Origin: AC-32 sp963813435
Lineage (GTDB): Bacteria; Actinomycetota; Thermoleophilia; Gaiellales; Gaiellaceae
Reading direction: 5' to 3'
DNA: 64,000 nt
Assembly: GCA_963813435.1 (NCBI GenBank)
Contig: CAWEYY010000003.1
Coordinates: 496,001-560,000, forward strand
In this document: one piece after another, positions 20,101 to 27,946 of the stretch
Layout of the letters: each line of letters starts with the position of its first letter
How positions within the stretch are numbered: position 1 is the stretch's first letter
Position numbers and translations under genes: made by a program
Notes under the pieces: generated by a model
The model's input: only the letters and a program-made list of their open reading frames with translations
What the model was told of the DNA's origin: nothing
Database searches by the model: none

Positions 20101-20580
20101 CAGACGGGGCATCCGCAGAGCCTCTACCCCGCCCTCGCGACCGAGGCGCGTGCTCTGCTGGACAACGGCGACCCGGAGAACGCCGGGCGGCTCGTCGACG
20201 AGCTGCTCGCGCTCTGGACGGACGCACCCAGGCTTCCGGCCTCGTTCTGGCTCGCAGACCTCGTCGTCGTCCTCGAGGCGCTGGGGCGGGGCTCCGAGAT
20301 CGAGACGTTTGTCGACGGCACCGGAACCCGGACCCGCTGGCTCGATGCCGCGGTCGCCTTCGTCCGCGACCCGCGCTCGGCCGCGCAGCTCTATGCGGAG
20401 ATCGGGAGCCGCCCCGACGAGGCGTTCGCGCACCTCCGCGCCGGCGAGCGCGAGCAGTCGCAAGCCGAGCTCATCCAGGCACTCGACTTCTACCGCAGCG
20501 TCGGCGCGACGGCCCTCGCGCATCGAGCCGAGGAAGCGCGCGCAACAGCCTCCGGCCCCGAGCACCCCGCGAGCGCCTAG
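17155..20580 (+). CDS. Zinc-ribbon / class III nucleotide cyclase / AAA ATPase / TPR signalling protein
   Basis: 1141 residues. Two zinc ribbons (Cys4, 7, 18, 21 and Cys29, 32, 43, 46) precede a class III cyclase domain (about 60-235) with metal-binding Asp70 and Asp114 (GDAVVGLFG) and the NTCGRLQ Asn/Arg pair. An AAA/NACHT-like ATPase follows with Walker A GEPGIGKTR near residue 285 and Walker B LVLVFEDLHWAD. The remaining 500 residues are helical TPR-like repeats. The catalytic metal ligands are kept, so cyclase activity is plausible, though the first metal motif FVDRVDST is atypical (usually FADLVGST). Families of this layout are often called adenylate/guanylate cyclase with ATPase regulators; the signal is unknown. 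Confidence 0.9.
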   Translation: MRTCPSCRRENVESARFCISCGTALIVHCGECGIEVPPEADFCPACGAAVAPSPIPAGEERKVVTVLFVDRVDSTAQAETLDPEDVRELHSLYFARVRSEIEHYGGIVEKFIGDAVVGLFGAPVTHEDDPERAVRAALGIRDLIVELNADTPEIELHVRIAVNTGEAVVALGADAAAGEGVVTGDMVNTCGRLQSAAPVDGILVGETTYRATAGAIAYREAESVRAKGKAEPVAVWEAVDLLPADDAPDPSTPFVGRRRELTQLLDALVRVCRERTPQLVSLVGEPGIGKTRLARELVAAADAEPEFGECLSGRCLPYGDGVSFAALAEMARSEAGISSNDSDEEATAKLHAAVEALPGEVDVAWLESHLRPLVGLEGEPGERREESFAAWRRYFEALAERQPLVLVFEDLHWADPAVLDFVDYLVDWASGVALLVLCTARPELLERRPGWGGGKRNAITISLAPLSSDETSELVSALLGEGQLPPEIAVPLLARAGGNPLYAEEFVRMLVERGSLVERHGSWRLAVPELPLPETVQGTIAARVDGLLPDEKLALQEAAVVGKVFWLGAVAAAVGSQQPEAERQLHALERKEFIRRDRRSSIAGEVQYVFRHVLVRDVAYGQIPRARRADAHRLCAEWLEELPGGRDDQTELVTHQYRSALELARASGNETEELVERTRRAAREAGDRAFALHAFSAAARFYEEALELWPADGVDRARLRFQYGKALVEAEGGGADVLAEASRELFEAGERDLAAEAEIFQAMLFEREGAAEAASEHVQRAAELVEGAAPSQTKGQVLTKLAGLLMTTDPAEAVRLGDEALAMAGKLDLEELRAHALTTMGFAKATIGEDGIADLKQAIEIGDAAGSPESIRARSLLAAVLAHEGDLRRSSRLRDEAWKDAQRFGNPFVIRFLESESVFDNYWSGRWDEALRVADDFIAEAEGGARHYGEILCHEIRSEIRLASGDRQGALEDAGWSLDSARQTGHPQSLYPALATEARALLDNGDPENAGRLVDELLALWTDAPRLPASFWLADLVVVLEALGRGSEIETFVDGTGTRTRWLDAAVAFVRDPRSAAQLYAEIGSRPDEAFAHLRAGEREQSQAELIQALDFYRSVGATALAHRAEEARATASGPEHPASA

Positions 20581-20876
20581 CTCGCCGCGTCCAGCCGATC
20601 CTTCTTCTCGGCGGGGTCCAGGATCAAATAAACCTTGTCAGTCTCGAACGTCTCTTGCAGCCGAAGGACCGTACCGCCGTCAGCTTCGGGGTGGTAAGTG
20701 AGCACGTGAGCCCTGCGGCCGTCCTTTCGAAAATGGAAGTACACCTCTTCGACCGTAGCGTCCGCGTCCGCGTCAGGAAGCATCTCGACAACCGTGGCCT
20801 TGAACTGCTGCGGGTTGTCCCAAAGATCCTTCAACCGGTCCGGCGTTCCGTCGATGATCGTCCAGCCGTGCGGCAT
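20577..20876 (-). CDS. Small soluble hypothetical protein
   Basis: 99 residues from ATG 20876, which has AAGGAG eight bases upstream; GTG 20882 is too close to that site. The product is acidic with one Trp-rich N-terminal patch (HGWTIIDGTPDRLKDLW) and alternating strands; no family recognised. Its stop shares the CTAG with the convergent cyclase gene. A promoter with TTGAAA and GATCAT lies upstream, so it is a free-standing, classically led gene. Confidence 0.65.
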   Translation of the reverse strand: MPHGWTIIDGTPDRLKDLWDNPQQFKATVVEMLPDADADATVEEVYFHFRKDGRRAHVLTYHPEADGGTVLRLQETFETDKVYLILDPAEKKDRLDAAS

Positions 20877-20906
20877 CGCCACTGCTCCTTCCCTGGTTGT
20901 GCCGCG

Positions 20907-20935
20907 ATGATCCTACTTTGTAACGCGAGTTTCAA
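20907..20935 (-). promoter_or_regulatory. Sigma-70-like promoter for the 99-residue gene
   Basis: On the minus strand TTGAAA (20935-20930) and GATCAT (20912-20907) are separated by 17 bases, followed by a 30-base leader and AAGGAG before ATG 20876. Confidence 0.5.
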
Positions 20936-20979
20936 GCGCCGGTCTCGGCTTCCATGTCAGCCGGCCTGTGCCCGCTTAC

Positions 20980-22365
20980 TCAGGCAGTCAGATCCGAGGC
21001 GAGCTCGTCGAAGACGGCGACGAACGTGTCGCAGTCCTCGGGCGTGTGCGCGACCGTCAGCGTCCACTCCTCCTCGCGGCCGGGCGTCATGTAGATCCCG
21101 CGGTTCATGTTGTAGAGCCACGCGAGATCGGTCAGCTCGACGTCCTGGTGGGCCTTGAAGGACTCGTAGTCGACGATCGGCTCCGGGGAGAACGTGACAC
21201 AGCCCTTGGCGCCGATCCCGACGCCGTACCCGGGCAGCCCGTGCTTCTCGATCACCTCGGTGCAGCCCTGGAGCAGCCGGTCCTCGAGCAGCTCGAGGTG
21301 GTCGTAGCCCTCGGACGTCAGCACCTCGTGCAGGCTCGCCCGCGCGGCCGCCATCGCGAGCGGGTTCCCGTTGAACGTTCCGACCTGGTAGACGCCGCCG
21401 CTCTCGACGACCTCGAACGCGGCCTCGGTGCCGCCGATCGCCCCGGACGAGAGCCCGCCGCCGAGTGCCTTCGCGAGGGTGATCAGGTCGGGAGTGACGC
21501 CGAAGCGCTCGGTCGCGCCGCCGGCCGCGACGCAAAGACCCGTCTTGACCTCGTCGAAGATCAGCAGGACGCCGAGCCGCGTCGTCAGCTCGCGGACGGC
21601 CTCCAGGTAGCCGGGCTCGGGGAGCACGACTCCGAGGTTCATCATCGCCGGCTCCATGATCACGCAGGCCGGCGGGCGACCCTCGTCGAAGAGCCGCTCG
21701 ATCCGGCGCTCCATCGCACCTGCGTCGTTGAACGGCACGGGCACTGTCATGTCGGCCACGGCCTGCGGGATCCCGCCGCCGTACGGCAGCGACGCGTAGT
21801 TCTCGCGGTCGCCGATCTGGTCGTACGGGACGCCGATCGAGACCATCACGTAGTCGTGGTGGCCGTGGTAGGAGCCGAAGATCTTCACGATCGTGTCGCG
21901 GCCGGTCTGGGCGCGCGCCACGCGGATCGCGTCCTGCGTCGCCTCGGAGCCGGAGTTGACGAAGCGCCAGCGCGGCAGGCCGAAGCGGCGCGTGAGCTCC
22001 TCGGCGACGGCGACGCCGTCCTCGGTCGGCGCGGCGAAGTGCGTGCCGAGCTCCATGCGCTTCGCGACCGCGCGGGTGATCGCCGGGTGCGCGTGTCCCT
22101 GCGGCATCGAACCGAAGCCGTTGTGGAAGTCGATCATCTCGGTGCCGTCGACGTCCCAGACCCGCGAGCCGGACCCGCGCTCGAGGTAGATCGGCCACGG
22201 GTCGCGCTCCTGGTATGCGGACGCGACGCCTCCGGCCAGCGTCTTGCGCGCGCGCTCGTACATCGCCTTCGAGGCGGGCGTGTGCTCGTTCAGCCGGCGC
22301 TGCTCGCGCTCGGTCAACTCGGCGATTCTCGCCCGGTCGATCGTGATGGCCGGCTGGGTGCTCAC
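20980..22365 (-). CDS. Class III aminotransferase, glutamate-1-semialdehyde aminomutase-like
   Basis: About 461 residues. PLP-enzyme features: RVWDVDGTEMIDFHNGFGS, NSGSEATQDAIRVAR, SYHGHHDYVM, the Asp of FDEVKTG and the Schiff-base Lys in LITLAKALGGG. It resembles HemL but no haem genes are near, and the neighbours are acyl-CoA enzymes, so the substrate is probably another amino compound. GTG 22365 is chosen over the longer reading because a CACAAT box lies six bases upstream. The gene is divergent from the acyl-CoA synthetase. Confidence 0.88.
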   Translation of the reverse strand: MSTQPAITIDRARIAELTEREQRRLNEHTPASKAMYERARKTLAGGVASAYQERDPWPIYLERGSGSRVWDVDGTEMIDFHNGFGSMPQGHAHPAITRAVAKRMELGTHFAAPTEDGVAVAEELTRRFGLPRWRFVNSGSEATQDAIRVARAQTGRDTIVKIFGSYHGHHDYVMVSIGVPYDQIGDRENYASLPYGGGIPQAVADMTVPVPFNDAGAMERRIERLFDEGRPPACVIMEPAMMNLGVVLPEPGYLEAVRELTTRLGVLLIFDEVKTGLCVAAGGATERFGVTPDLITLAKALGGGLSSGAIGGTEAAFEVVESGGVYQVGTFNGNPLAMAAARASLHEVLTSEGYDHLELLEDRLLQGCTEVIEKHGLPGYGVGIGAKGCVTFSPEPIVDYESFKAHQDVELTDLAWLYNMNRGIYMTPGREEEWTLTVAHTPEDCDTFVAVFDELASDLTA

Positions 22366-22371
22366 GCTCGT

Positions 22372-22377
22372 ATTGTG
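22372..22377 (-). promoter_or_regulatory. -10-like box CACAAT before the aminotransferase GTG
   Basis: CACAAT on the minus strand ends six bases before GTG 22365, in the 44-base divergent gap to the acyl-CoA synthetase gene. Confidence 0.3.
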
Positions 22378-22409
22378 TCCTGCGGCGCGGCGATCCGCCA
22401 CGCGGTGGA

Positions 22410-24467
22410 ATGATGACCGCGATGGCGGCTCGCACCGGACGCGATCTGCGCCCTCTCTTCGAGCCCCGTTCCGTGGCCGTCGTCGGCGCCTCCAACGACC
22501 CGGCGAAGTGGGGCATGTGGCTCGCCCGCGGAGCGCTGCGCGGAGAGCACAAACGCTCGGTCTTCCTCGTCAACCGCTCCGGCGGCGAGGTGCTCGGGCG
22601 CGAGACCTACCGGTCGCTCGACGAGCTCCCCGAGGCCGCCGAGCTGGTCGTCCTCGCGATCCCCGCCTCGGCGTTCGAGGAGACCGTGGACGCCGCGCTC
22701 GCTGCGGGCACGCGCGCGATCATTGCGATCGCGGCCGGCCTCGGCGAGACCTCGGACGAGGGCGCGGCGCGGGAGCGCGCGGTGGTCGAGCGGGTGCGCG
22801 AGGCCGGAGCGGTCCTGCTCGGGCCGAATTGCATGGGCGTCTACGACGCGGCAGCCGAGCTCGACCTCTCGTCCAGCGACTTCGTCCCCGGCTCGCTCGG
22901 GCTCGTCTCGCAGAGCGGGAACCTCGCGCTCGAGATCGCGCTGCTCGCTGGGGACTTCGGCCTCGGCATCTCGCGGTTCGTCTCGCTCGGGAACCAGGCC
23001 GACCTCGAGGCCGTCGAGGTCGTCGAGGCGCTCGCCGAGGACGAGCAGACGCGCGTGATCGGCGCGTACCTCGAGGACTTCCGCGACGGGCGCGCGTTTG
23101 CTCGGGCAGCTGCGGAGGCGGGCAAGCCGATACTCCTGCTCGCGGGCGGGACGAGCGCGCCCGGAGTGCGGGCCGCGAAGTCGCACACGGGTGCGCTCGT
23201 GAGCGAGGCGGTCGCGATCGAGGCGGCCTGCCGCTCGGCCGGGATCCTTCAGGTCTCGACGCCGCGCGAGCTCGCCGACCTCGCCCAGCTCACGCTCGCG
23301 ACCAGCCGCCCGCGCGGGCGTCGCGTCGCGATCGTCACCGACGGCGGCGGCTCGGCGGTCGTCGCCGCCGACCTCGCCACCGGCGCGGGGCTCGAGCTGC
23401 CGCAGCTCTCCCTCGCGCTCGCTGGGAGCCTCGCCGAGGTGCTCCCCGACACCGCGACCACGACGAACCCGGTCGACTTCGCGGGCGCGGGCGAGCAGGA
23501 CCTGAGCTCGTACGAGCGGGTGCCGCGGCTGCTCCTGGAGTCGGGCGAGATCGACGCGCTTCTCCTGACCGGCTACCTCGGCGGCTACAGCGCGACCTCG
23601 GAGGAGCTTCGCGAGCCGGAGACGGAGGCAGCGCGTGGCCTTGCGCGCGCAGCTGCCGAGGCGGGACGGCCGGCGATCGTCCAGACGATGTACTGGCAGG
23701 AGTCGCCCGCCCAGGCGCTGCGCGAGGCCGGCGTGCCCGTGTACCGCGAGATCGGCGCGGCGATCGCCTCCATCGGGCGGATCGCGGCCCAGCGGGAGCC
23801 GTCGGGCGTCCCCGAGGTGCCCCCGGCGGCCGAGCCGTGGCCCGGCTCCGGATACCTGGAGTCGCGCGAGCTGCTCGCCCGGGCTGGGGTCGCCTTCCCC
23901 GATGCGCGGCGGGTGTCGAACGTGGAGGAGGCCGTCGCGGCCGCGGCCGAGCTCGGCTTCCCGGTCGTCCTCAAGGCGCTCGGCGTCCTGCACAAGTCCG
24001 ACTCGGGCGGGGTTGCGCTCGGGCTCGAGGACGACGAGGCGCTCGCGGCTGCGGTGGCCGGGATGACCGCCCCGGACGGCTACTCGGTCGAGCAGCAGGT
24101 CGTGGCCGAGACCTCGGTCGAGCTGATCGCCGGCTGCAGGCGCGACCCGCGCTTCGGCCCGATCCTGCTCGTCGGCCTCGGCGGGATCCTCGCGGAGGTG
24201 CTTCGCGACACCGCGGTCGCGCTCGCCCCGGCCGATCCGGGTCTCGTCGAGGAGCTGCTGCTTGGCCTGCGAGGCGCAGCGCTCCTCACCGGTGCGCGAG
24301 GCCGCCCGCCGCTCCATGTCCGCGCGGCGGCCGAGGCGTGCGCGGCGATCTCACGCGTCGCGGCCGAGCACCCCGAGCTGGACGAGCTCGAGGTGAACCC
24401 GCTGCTCGTGACGCCGTCGGGCGCGATCGGGCTCGACGCCCGGGTCGTTCAGTCCCAGCCGAGGTAG
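22410..24467 (+). CDS. ADP-forming acyl-CoA synthetase (acetate--CoA ligase type, fused alpha-beta)
   Basis: 685 residues. Domain order: CoA-binding Rossmann (about 12-140, RSVAVVGASND), succinyl-CoA synthetase-like flavodoxin domains (about 150-455) with the phospho-His region KSHTGALVS, and a C-terminal ATP-grasp domain (about 475-680). The enzyme interconverts acyl-CoA, ADP and phosphate with acid, CoA and ATP. Fused chains like this act on acetate, short or branched acids. Starts ATG 22410 and 22413 are adjacent. The 3' end overlaps the convergent acyl-CoA dehydrogenase gene by 19 bases. Confidence 0.92.
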   Translation: MMTAMAARTGRDLRPLFEPRSVAVVGASNDPAKWGMWLARGALRGEHKRSVFLVNRSGGEVLGRETYRSLDELPEAAELVVLAIPASAFEETVDAALAAGTRAIIAIAAGLGETSDEGAARERAVVERVREAGAVLLGPNCMGVYDAAAELDLSSSDFVPGSLGLVSQSGNLALEIALLAGDFGLGISRFVSLGNQADLEAVEVVEALAEDEQTRVIGAYLEDFRDGRAFARAAAEAGKPILLLAGGTSAPGVRAAKSHTGALVSEAVAIEAACRSAGILQVSTPRELADLAQLTLATSRPRGRRVAIVTDGGGSAVVAADLATGAGLELPQLSLALAGSLAEVLPDTATTTNPVDFAGAGEQDLSSYERVPRLLLESGEIDALLLTGYLGGYSATSEELREPETEAARGLARAAAEAGRPAIVQTMYWQESPAQALREAGVPVYREIGAAIASIGRIAAQREPSGVPEVPPAAEPWPGSGYLESRELLARAGVAFPDARRVSNVEEAVAAAAELGFPVVLKALGVLHKSDSGGVALGLEDDEALAAAVAGMTAPDGYSVEQQVVAETSVELIAGCRRDPRFGPILLVGLGGILAEVLRDTAVALAPADPGLVEELLLGLRGAALLTGARGRPPLHVRAAAEACAAISRVAAEHPELDELEVNPLLVTPSGAIGLDARVVQSQPR

Positions 24468-25615
24468 GGCGCAGCGCCGCGCTTGAAGAGCCCGCCGGCG
24501 AGGATCACGCGCTGGATCTCGCTGGTGCCCTCCCAGATCCGGTCAACCCGCAGCTCGCGGAAGTGGCGCGCGGCGGGGCTGTCGGTCATGTAGCCGCGCC
24601 CGCCGAGGATCTGCACCGCGCGGTCGGCGATGCGGCCCGCTGTCTCGGACGCGAAGAGCTTCGCCATCGAGACCTTCCCGTGGACGATCTTGCGGTCGGC
24701 CAGCGTGTCGAAGGCGTGCGCGGCGTGGTAGGTGAGCAGGCGCGCCGCGTGCAGCTCCGTCAGCGAGTCGGCCAGCGGGAACGAGACGCCCTGGTAGTCG
24801 GCGATGCGCGAGCCGAACGCCTCGCGCTCCTTCGCCCAGTCGCTCGCGAGGTCGAGGAGCCTCAAGGACGCGCCGCAGCACCGCGCGGCGATGAACAGGC
24901 GCTCGACGAGAATCCACTCCTTCGCGCCGGCATCGCCGCTCGCGGGAACCCGGTTGGCCTCGGGGACCCGGCAGTCGCGCAGCGCGATCTCCGGGTGGTG
25001 GTCGAGGTACGGGTCGTGCAGGAAGCCGGGCGTCCGGACGACGTCCAGGCCAGGCGCGTCCGGTTCGACGAGGAACAGCTGCTGCTCGCCCTCGGCGACC
25101 GCGGCCACGACGTAGACGCCTGCGTCGCCCTCGCTCGTGACGAACCACTTCTCACCGTTCAGCACCCAGTCGCCGCCGTCGCGGACGGCGCTCGTCTGCA
25201 GCCCGGAGAGGTCAGAGCCGGCGCCAGGCTCCGTCAGCGCCCAGGCCTCGCGGTACTCGCCGCGCACGATCGGCGCGACGAACCGCTCCGCCTGCTCGGG
25301 CGTGACCAGCTCGAGCAGCTCGCGCGGGCCTCGGTCGATGACCGCAAACCCGAGCCCGTTCGTCGCCTTGCCCGACTCTTCCTCGATCGCGACCTGGCCG
25401 AGCATCGAGAGCGCCTTGCCGCCGTGGTCCGGGGGCATGTTCAGCATCGTGAAGCCTGCCTCTCGCGCCTTGGCCCTGAGCGCGTCAACCTCGGCCTCGT
25501 CGATCGAGCCGCGCTCGGCGATCCGCTCCTCGAGGGGATAGACCTCCTCCTCGACGAAGCGCCCCACGCGCTCCTTGAGGTCGCGAATCTCCGGCGGCAG
25601 CTCGGGGACGATCAC
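24449..25615 (-). CDS. Acyl-CoA dehydrogenase
   Basis: 388 residues, typical ACAD length. Visible motifs: ALTEPGAGSDLSG (flavin and substrate binding), WVLNGEKWFVTS, the FGSRIADYQGVSF segment, the C-terminal ILGGRGYMTDSP and RIWEGTSEIQR, where the Glu of WEGT is the candidate catalytic base. It oxidises an acyl-CoA to the enoyl-CoA and gives electrons to ETF. Start GTG 25615, twelve bases after the OYE-type gene's stop, so probably cotranscribed with it and the thioesterase. Confidence 0.94.
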   Translation of the reverse strand: MIVPELPPEIRDLKERVGRFVEEEVYPLEERIAERGSIDEAEVDALRAKAREAGFTMLNMPPDHGGKALSMLGQVAIEEESGKATNGLGFAVIDRGPRELLELVTPEQAERFVAPIVRGEYREAWALTEPGAGSDLSGLQTSAVRDGGDWVLNGEKWFVTSEGDAGVYVVAAVAEGEQQLFLVEPDAPGLDVVRTPGFLHDPYLDHHPEIALRDCRVPEANRVPASGDAGAKEWILVERLFIAARCCGASLRLLDLASDWAKEREAFGSRIADYQGVSFPLADSLTELHAARLLTYHAAHAFDTLADRKIVHGKVSMAKLFASETAGRIADRAVQILGGRGYMTDSPAARHFRELRVDRIWEGTSEIQRVILAGGLFKRGAAPYLGWD

Positions 25616-25626
25616 GGCGCGTGACC

Positions 25627-27489
25627 CTATGCGAAGACGCGCCGGGCCGCGAGGGTTCCTTCGAGGATCGCCTCCTCGAGCGAGCGCGGCGAGAGGCAGT
25701 CGCCCGCGCTCTCGACGCGTACCCGCGGCGGCGGCTCGACGGTGACCGGAACGCGGCCGTGTGCGAGCACGACGGCGTCCGCCTCGACGGCGACCGTCAG
25801 CTCGGGGGCGAAGACATTTCGGAGCACCGGCCCGGATGCCAGCTCGTGGTGGTGGAGGATCCGCACGCCGGCGCGATAGAGGCGCTGCAGGTAGAGGTTG
25901 CGGCGGTACTGGTGGGTCTGTTCGCCGACCGCGACGGGGGCGACCGCCAGCGTCACGTCCTTCCCTTCGGCGGCGAGGACCTCGGCCGCGTCGAGCCCGG
26001 CGGGATCGCCGCCCCAGTCGGCGACGACGACTCTCGGTCCGTCCGGCAACGTGCCCTCGAGTACCTCCCAGGCGTCGAGGACCTGGACGCCCTCGAGCAC
26101 GAGCCGGTCGTCGCGGTACGGGCGAGCGCCCGTCGCCAGCACGACGCCGTCGGCATCGGGGGGGACGTCGGCGCCGAGCCGGACCTCGACGCCCGCGGCC
26201 TCGAGCTGCCGCTCGGCGTTCGCGAGGAAGCGCCGCGAGACCTCAGCGCCTCCAGGTGCGCCCGCGGCCAGCGTGAGCTGTCCTCCGAGGCGATCCGAGC
26301 GCTCGAGCAGCACCACATCGTGCCCGGCGCGCCCGGCCTCGGTCGCTGCGGCGATCCCGGCCGGGCCGCCGCCGACCACGACGAGCCGCTTCTTCTCCCG
26401 CGCCTCCTCCGGCGGCCCGAGGTGCCGCTCCCGGCCCGTGCGCGGGTTCACCGCGCACCGGAGCGGCGTGCCGGCGTGGTAGTGCGCGATGCATGCGTTG
26501 CAGCCGATGCAGCCGACGATCTCGCGCACGCGCCCTTCACGCGCCTTCGCCGAAAGCTCCGGATCGGTGATCAGCGCGCGCGTCATTCCGAGCGCCTCGG
26601 CTCCGCCCGCGGCGATCAGCCGGTCTGCGACCTCGACGTCGATCATCCGCGAGGTCGCGATTCGCGGCGGCCCCAACGCGAACGGCCCGGTCTTCGCGGC
26701 GATCGCGGCCTCCTCGACGGGCGGCGGGGGGACGATCCCGACAGAGCCGAGATACGTGGCCGAGTCGCCGAGCGCGAGCGAGAGGTAGTCGACGCCCTCC
26801 TGCACGAGCAGCTGCGCGATCCGCTCCGCGCGCGGCGAGTCCGCCGAGAGCCTCACGCCGAGGCCGAGATCCGGAGCCGCCGCGCGCACCGCCCGTACGA
26901 CTCCCGTCAGGAACAGGCTCCCGTCGGCCCACTCGTCCTCGCGCAGGTTCAGCTCGGGGTCGAGGAACTGCTCGATCAGATAGCGGTGAGCGGCCGAGAG
27001 CTCGACCCCGTCGAGACCGGCCTCGGCGGCGAGCTCGGCGCAGCGCGCGTAGCCCGCGATCAGCTCCTCGATCTCTGCGGCGCTCAACGCCCGGGGCTCG
27101 GCGCGGAACCGCGGGCTCGGCACGGCCGAGGGCGCGATCGCAGGCGGCCGCGGAGGCGACGCGATCTGCTCGCGGCCGCCGTGGAGGAGCTGGACGAAGA
27201 GCCTCGTCCCGTGGGGGCGAACGGCGGCAGCCACACGCTCGTAGCCGCCGACGATCTCCGGGAGGTACCCGCCGAGCGTGTGCGAGGTCAGCAGGCCCGA
27301 AGGGTGAACCGCAGTCGCCTCGAGCACGATCAGGCCCGCCCCACCCCGCGCCCGCGCCTCGTGGTAGGCGACGAAGTCGTCGGTCGGCAGGTTGTCGTGG
27401 ACGAGCGTCGTCTGGTGCGCCGTCGAGACGATCCGGTTCTGGATCTCGACCGGCCCCAGCGCGAGCGGGCTGAACAGGTGCTCGAGCAC
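25627..27489 (-). CDS. OYE-type FMN/[4Fe-4S]/FAD oxidoreductase (2,4-dienoyl-CoA reductase / trimethylamine dehydrogenase family)
   Basis: 620 residues from GTG 27489, which overlaps the thioesterase stop by one base. Residues 1-345 are an old-yellow-enzyme barrel (HLFSPLALGPVEIQNRIV, LLHGGR, GVELSAAHRYLIEQFL). A cluster motif CIGCNACIAHYHAGTPLRC gives C-x2-C-x3-C-x11-C. The C-terminal half is an NAD(P)H/FAD module starting VVVGGGPAGIAAA. Family members include FadH, trimethylamine dehydrogenase and mycofactocin-linked reductases, so the substrate cannot be fixed. Neighbours (acyl-CoA dehydrogenase, thioesterase) fit acyl-CoA chemistry; the nearby amine genes keep the amine option open. Confidence 0.9.
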   Translation of the reverse strand: MLEHLFSPLALGPVEIQNRIVSTAHQTTLVHDNLPTDDFVAYHEARARGGAGLIVLEATAVHPSGLLTSHTLGGYLPEIVGGYERVAAAVRPHGTRLFVQLLHGGREQIASPPRPPAIAPSAVPSPRFRAEPRALSAAEIEELIAGYARCAELAAEAGLDGVELSAAHRYLIEQFLDPELNLREDEWADGSLFLTGVVRAVRAAAPDLGLGVRLSADSPRAERIAQLLVQEGVDYLSLALGDSATYLGSVGIVPPPPVEEAAIAAKTGPFALGPPRIATSRMIDVEVADRLIAAGGAEALGMTRALITDPELSAKAREGRVREIVGCIGCNACIAHYHAGTPLRCAVNPRTGRERHLGPPEEAREKKRLVVVGGGPAGIAAATEAGRAGHDVVLLERSDRLGGQLTLAAGAPGGAEVSRRFLANAERQLEAAGVEVRLGADVPPDADGVVLATGARPYRDDRLVLEGVQVLDAWEVLEGTLPDGPRVVVADWGGDPAGLDAAEVLAAEGKDVTLAVAPVAVGEQTHQYRRNLYLQRLYRAGVRILHHHELASGPVLRNVFAPELTVAVEADAVVLAHGRVPVTVEPPPRVRVESAGDCLSPRSLEEAILEGTLAARRVFA

Positions 27490-27875
27490 TAACCCGCGCG
27501 CTCGAATCCTCGACGCTCGTCGTCCGAGAGCGGCCGCGAGCTCCCCGTCTCGCGGTCGCGCGCGACGAGCACGCACTCGCACTCGGCCGCGAGGAAGTCG
27601 CCGGCGAGGATCTCCTCCGTCGTCGTCACGCTCGAGGTGCCGATCCGCTCCAGCCGGCAGCGCACGAGCACGTCGTCGTCCTCGAGCCGCAGCTCGCGCC
27701 GGAAGTCGATCGCGAGGCGGGCGATCACGAACTCCCAGGCGGCCTCGCCGTGCCCAAGGGCCTCGTCGAGCCACTCGTCGCGGCACTCCTCGAGGTACGT
27801 CGCGTAGACCGCGTTGTTGACGTGCCCGAACGCGTCGACGTCGCGCCACCGGATCTCGACCCGCTTCTCGTGCAC
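27489..27875 (-). CDS. Acyl-CoA thioesterase, 4HBT/hot-dog family
   Basis: 128 residues from GTG 27875. Hot-dog fold signature WRDVDAFGHVNNAVYATYLEE with the catalytic Asp, then the central strands IDFRRELRLEDDDVLV. It hydrolyses acyl-CoA to acid and CoA. It is the first gene of a three-gene run (thioesterase, OYE-type enzyme, acyl-CoA dehydrogenase). The longer reading frame upstream has Arg/Ser-rich non-native composition and crosses the divergent potD leader. Confidence 0.9.
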   Translation of the reverse strand: MHEKRVEIRWRDVDAFGHVNNAVYATYLEECRDEWLDEALGHGEAAWEFVIARLAIDFRRELRLEDDDVLVRCRLERIGTSSVTTTEEILAGDFLAAECECVLVARDRETGSSRPLSDDERRGFERAG

Positions 27876-27883
27876 GGATCGCG

Positions 27884-27889
27884 ATCCTA
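27884..27889 (-). promoter_or_regulatory. -10-like box TAGGAT, 8 bases before thioesterase GTG
   Basis: TAGGAT on the minus strand ends eight bases before GTG 27875; no Shine-Dalgarno sequence intervenes. On the plus strand the same gap has TTGACG (27906-27911), a candidate -35 for potD. Confidence 0.35.
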
Positions 27890-27946
27890 TGTGGCCCGGC
27901 CCAACTTGACGGCTGGTTTCGTCGTCCGATTCAATCGAGCAGCGGC

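Noticed and set aside
20980..22365. HemL (haem biosynthesis)
   Set aside because: The family resemblance is real but there are no other haem genes, and the surroundings are acyl-CoA enzymes; I kept a general class III label.
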